5,862 nt of DNA, taken from contig CALMBE010000728.1 in assembly GCA_937860165.1 (NCBI GenBank), positions 1-5,862 of the forward strand, written 5' to 3'. Of the stretch, positions 4,126 through 5,862 are shown piece after piece. The stretch's first letter is position 1, and every line of letters begins with the position of its first letter. This stretch comes from an uncultured Planctomycetaceae bacterium (GTDB taxonomy: Bacteria; Planctomycetota; Planctomycetia; Pirellulales; Lacipirellulaceae). The notes under the pieces were generated by a model. That model searched no databases. It was not told where the DNA came from and was given only the letters and a program-made list of their open reading frames with translations. Both the position numbers and the translations under genes were made by a program.

Positions 4126-4881
4126 ATGCCCGAGAAACTGTGGCACTTGAAGAACTGCAATCTATTCCAACAGCTTTCGCCTGAGGAATTTGAGAAGCTC
4201 GAAGCACCTAGCCGGTCCCGCACCTATCCCGCTCACACACCGATCTATCTCCCAGATCAAAAGCTCGACTCGATCTTCCTGGTAGCAGAGGGGCTCGTCA
4301 AAGTATCGAATCTCTCGTCGGATGGCAAGGAATCCATACTAGCCTTTTTGGAACCCGGCGAAGTGTTTGGAGAACTAGCTTTAGTGGATATCAAGGAACA
4401 ATTCGAGCTTGTGGAAGCAGTTGAACGCACCACAGTCGTGATGATTCCTGCTAACATCCTCAGGCAACTTCTTAGCTCATCAACGGATGTCTCACTTGCT
4501 GTCACTAAGTTAGTTGGACTAAGGAGACAAAGGATTGAACAACGGCTCCGCAATCTGATGTTTCACTCTACCCGCGAGCGTCTGATCCACCTCTTGCTCG
4601 ATATGGTCGAGCAATTTGGTCAAGAGTCTCCCCAAGGAGTACGACTGCGCATCAAGCTTTCTCACCAGGATCTTGGCAACTTAATTGGGGCCACCCGGGA
4701 AACTGTCACCAGTCTGCTTTGTCAGTTGCGTGCGGAAGGCGTTGTCGAATACAAACGCTGCAAGGTGATCGTCACCAATACATCTCGATTGGCCAAGAGT
4801 GTACAGCGGACGGTAAGAGTGCCAGCTCCGCACTCGAATCCCTCCAGTGAAACCGGTCGTTCCCGCTCCGTCATGCTTTAA
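4126..4881 (+). CDS. Crp/Fnr-family transcriptional regulator
   Basis: A 251-residue regulator with the two-domain Crp layout. The N-terminal cyclic-nucleotide-type beta-roll (about 10-115) shows LFQQLSPEEFEKL, IFLVAEGLVKVS, LEPGEVFGELAL and VVMIPANILRQLL. The long dimer helix (about 118-145) is followed by the Crp winged helix (about 150-220), with LSHQDLGNLIGATRETVTSL as helix-turn-helix and LRAEGVVEYKRCKVIV as wing. FGELAL is present, but the Arg-Ser pair that holds cAMP phosphate in E. coli CRP is replaced around FELVEA (93-98), so cAMP is an unlikely ligand. It lacks the cysteine cluster of iron-sulfur FNR proteins (Cys only at 11, 199 and 212). The last 30 residues are a Ser/Arg/Pro-rich tail. 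It starts a separate unit after the upstream terminator. Confidence 0.95.
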   Translation: MPEKLWHLKNCNLFQQLSPEEFEKLEAPSRSRTYPAHTPIYLPDQKLDSIFLVAEGLVKVSNLSSDGKESILAFLEPGEVFGELALVDIKEQFELVEAVERTTVVMIPANILRQLLSSSTDVSLAVTKLVGLRRQRIEQRLRNLMFHSTRERLIHLLLDMVEQFGQESPQGVRLRIKLSHQDLGNLIGATRETVTSLLCQLRAEGVVEYKRCKVIVTNTSRLAKSVQRTVRVPAPHSNPSSETGRSRSVML

Positions 4882-4924
4882 GAACACATATCTAATCCAA
4901 CCTGGGGCCTATTCGAAAGTTGCC

Positions 4925-5146
4925 ATGAAATTCTCTCCAAGTAGGCAGTTCCCTCACACGTTTGTTGTCATCGTTCTTAAATCCGTCGCTGGAATAGCTG
5001 TAATTCTGAGGTTTCTTGGCACTACGTGGCCAAGGCTACAGAAGGATTCATCTCAACCACCGATAATCGAGGGTAGTGGTGTGAATATTTGTCCAGAACT
5101 ACCTTTGCTAGCGTGTGGTATGCATTATGAGTTCACCATCGAATGA
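4925..5146 (+). CDS. Doubtful small hydrophobic protein
   Basis: ATG 4925 opens a 73-codon frame with a basic start, then a hydrophobic run FVVIVLKSVAGIAVILRFLG (about 13-32) that could be a membrane anchor or signal sequence, then a short polar tail with two cysteines. Its end overlaps the next gene's ATG by 20 nt, which would allow coupling. There is no good ribosome site and no family I recognise. Without it, 4882-5126 is an intergenic gap with no visible terminator. Presence of a membrane-like segment in the gap is the only support. Confidence 0.3.
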   Translation: MKFSPSRQFPHTFVVIVLKSVAGIAVILRFLGTTWPRLQKDSSQPPIIEGSGVNICPELPLLACGMHYEFTIE

Positions 5147-5585
5147 AAATTTAGAGTGGGATTTCGTCCAGAAGGACCTATTGGTTGGGGCCAGTCGCCG
5201 CGCTCATGAAAAGCTCCGGCAGCGTCAAGTGCTATGGAAAGCTAATGCGATTCTGGCCTTGATATTCGTGGTGGGCTGGGGCACTGCTGGAGTATGGATG
5301 CCTCAGCGATCATCGGTCCCCAATACCCAGAGCTTTACTTGCGAAGATGTTGAGCAAAATCTGCAAAAATATCTGAGCAAAACCTTGGAACCCGGACTCA
5401 ATCGTCTTTTTGAAGCGCATCTCAAGGAGTGCTCACGCTGCCAAAGGATGGTGCAAGGATTCCGGGCTGCCCAGGATGAGAACCAACCCCTACCGCGCTC
5501 CCTAACAGGCCACCCTTTGCGCACCGTGGCACGAGCGAATCACGCACCAACAACACGGATTGCTTTCGCATCCGCACAGTTTTAA
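5127..5585 (+). CDS. Single-pass membrane protein with zf-HC2-like zinc finger
   Basis: A 152-residue protein. Residues 1-39 are polar and strongly basic near the membrane (RRAHEKLRQRQ), and about 40-58 form a membrane helix (AILALIFVVGWGTAGVW). Then follows a zinc-finger segment with C72 and H98-x3-C102-x2-C105 (AHLKECSRCQ), the ZAS/zf-HC2 pattern of anti-sigma factors. The tail after 115 is Pro/Arg/Thr-rich and unrecognised. By the positive-inside rule the N-terminus is cytoplasmic and the finger would be outside, the reverse of a normal membrane anti-sigma factor. ATG 5127 is preferred over the in-frame GTG 5115, but neither has a clear ribosome site. It lies downstream of the Crp/Fnr gene and upstream of an exported thioredoxin-like gene. 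No sigma factor directly precedes it, so its partner and role are open. Confidence 0.75.
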   Translation: MSSPSNENLEWDFVQKDLLVGASRRAHEKLRQRQVLWKANAILALIFVVGWGTAGVWMPQRSSVPNTQSFTCEDVEQNLQKYLSKTLEPGLNRLFEAHLKECSRCQRMVQGFRAAQDENQPLPRSLTGHPLRTVARANHAPTTRIAFASAQF

Positions 5586-5591
5586 GAATCA

Positions 5592-5649
5592 TTTATCTTC
5601 CCTGTAACCATGGTTACGGATCAGAGGGTTGTTGGCTACCGAAGATAAA
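5592..5649. repeat. Inverted repeat enclosing the 5603-5618 palindrome
   Basis: TTTATCTTC (5592-5600) is the exact complement of GAAGATAAA (5641-5649), with 40 nt between. The 14-bp palindrome sits just inside the left arm. It begins 7 nt after the stop of the zinc-finger gene and could form the stem of a terminator-like or leader structure, but the following ACTTATTGG is not a T-tract. Confidence 0.5.
5603..5618. promoter_or_regulatory. Candidate Crp/Fnr-type operator upstream of the exported protein gene
   Basis: GTAACCATGGTTAC (5604-5617) is a perfect 14-bp palindrome. With the flanking bases it reads TGTAA-N6-TTACG, the half-site size and spacing of Crp/Fnr-family operators. The centre lies about 82 nt before the ATG at 5693, similar to the distance of the 4021-4041 site from the regulator gene. 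Binding by the regulator encoded here is an inference. Confidence 0.45.
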
Positions 5650-5692
5650 ACTTATTGGCTAGACGCTTTTCCCTTTCCCCAAGAGGCATAGA

Positions 5693-5862
5693 ATGAAAAT
5701 TCTCGCGCTATCTGCATTCAGCTTGCTGACATCCTTACTTCTAAACGTAAACCTGGTTCAAGCCCAGGCAGTGGGTTCAGGCACCATCTCCTGGACGGCA
5801 TCTCCACAAGTGGCTCTGCGGCAAGCGCGAGAAACTGGCTTGCCAATCCTGGCATTCTTTAC
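5693..5862 (+). CDS. Exported thioredoxin-fold-like protein, 5' part
   Basis: ATG 5693 follows AAGAGG with a 6-nt gap, a good ribosome site. The first 26 residues form a signal peptide: MKIL, a hydrophobic core to about residue 22, and a cleavage site after VQA or AQA. The mature start reads ISWTASPQVALRQARETGLP then ILAFF, matching the W....eAl..Ak..gkPil..F opening of thioredoxin-like proteins of the DUF255/Thioredoxin_7 type. The window ends at this strand, just before any CxxC would appear, so redox activity cannot be judged. The product should act outside the cytoplasm. A palindromic operator candidate lies upstream. Confidence 0.7.
   Translation, partial: MKILALSAFSLLTSLLLNVNLVQAQAVGSGTISWTASPQVALRQARETGLPILAFF

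Overview
The window looks like a planctomycete-type chromosome or contig. The guess rests on three things: a small soluble zinc-finger anti-sigma factor beside an ECF sigma factor, an Avd-like fragment beside type I restriction debris, and dispersed intergenic repeats of the CAGAG/GGAGA kind. No rRNA or marker gene confirms the taxon, and the assignment is weak. The left part (about 230-2650) looks GC-richer than the right part (about 2690-5862) and has a different character: it is a patchwork of gene remnants.

Left part. The one large intact gene is a minus-strand DUF1016/YhcG-family PD-(D/E)XK nuclease (507-1727). It sits where it would in a type I restriction-modification operon, but its partners are stumps. 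Upstream is a 23-codon hsdM start (1906-1977). Downstream, overlapping by ATGA, is an hsdS N-terminal stump (295-510). The hsdS stump runs head-on into a plus-strand fragment of an Avd-like four-helix-bundle gene that carries a one-base frameshift (about 228-377). Between the hsdM stump and yhcG lie two related palindromes and an alternative hairpin. Inside yhcG are two near-identical palindromes 39 bp apart that encode a repeated peptide. Further right is a small minus-strand zinc-ribbon gene (2130-2324) with a convincing terminator (2070-2102). Beyond it are a possible T4SS-ATPase remnant on the minus strand and a truncated PIN-domain toxin start on the plus strand (2554-2691).

Boundary. 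Positions 2692-2967 hold no convincing gene. They contain a composite repeat: imperfect inverted CAGAG-type ends around two sets of 7-bp tandem repeats.

Right part. This is an orderly plus-strand regulatory cluster. It has an ECF sigma factor (2983-3555) and its small zinc-finger anti-sigma factor (3571-3828), followed by a hairpin terminator (3879-3903). Next comes a Crp/Fnr-family regulator (4126-4881), a doubtful small membrane ORF (4925-5146) and a single-pass membrane protein with an HxxxCxxC zinc-finger motif (5127-5585). Last is the start of an exported thioredoxin-fold-like protein (5693 to window end). Palindromic sites of TGT-N10-ACA type lie upstream of the Crp/Fnr gene and of the exported protein, so the regulator may control itself and the exported protein. 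A reasonable but unproven reading is a stress or redox regulon: sigma/anti-sigma pair, Crp/Fnr regulator, membrane zinc-finger protein and exported thioredoxin-like protein.

I see no complete new defence system. The most unusual material is the decayed restriction locus with an apparently intact orphan nuclease, and the palindromes in and before that gene.
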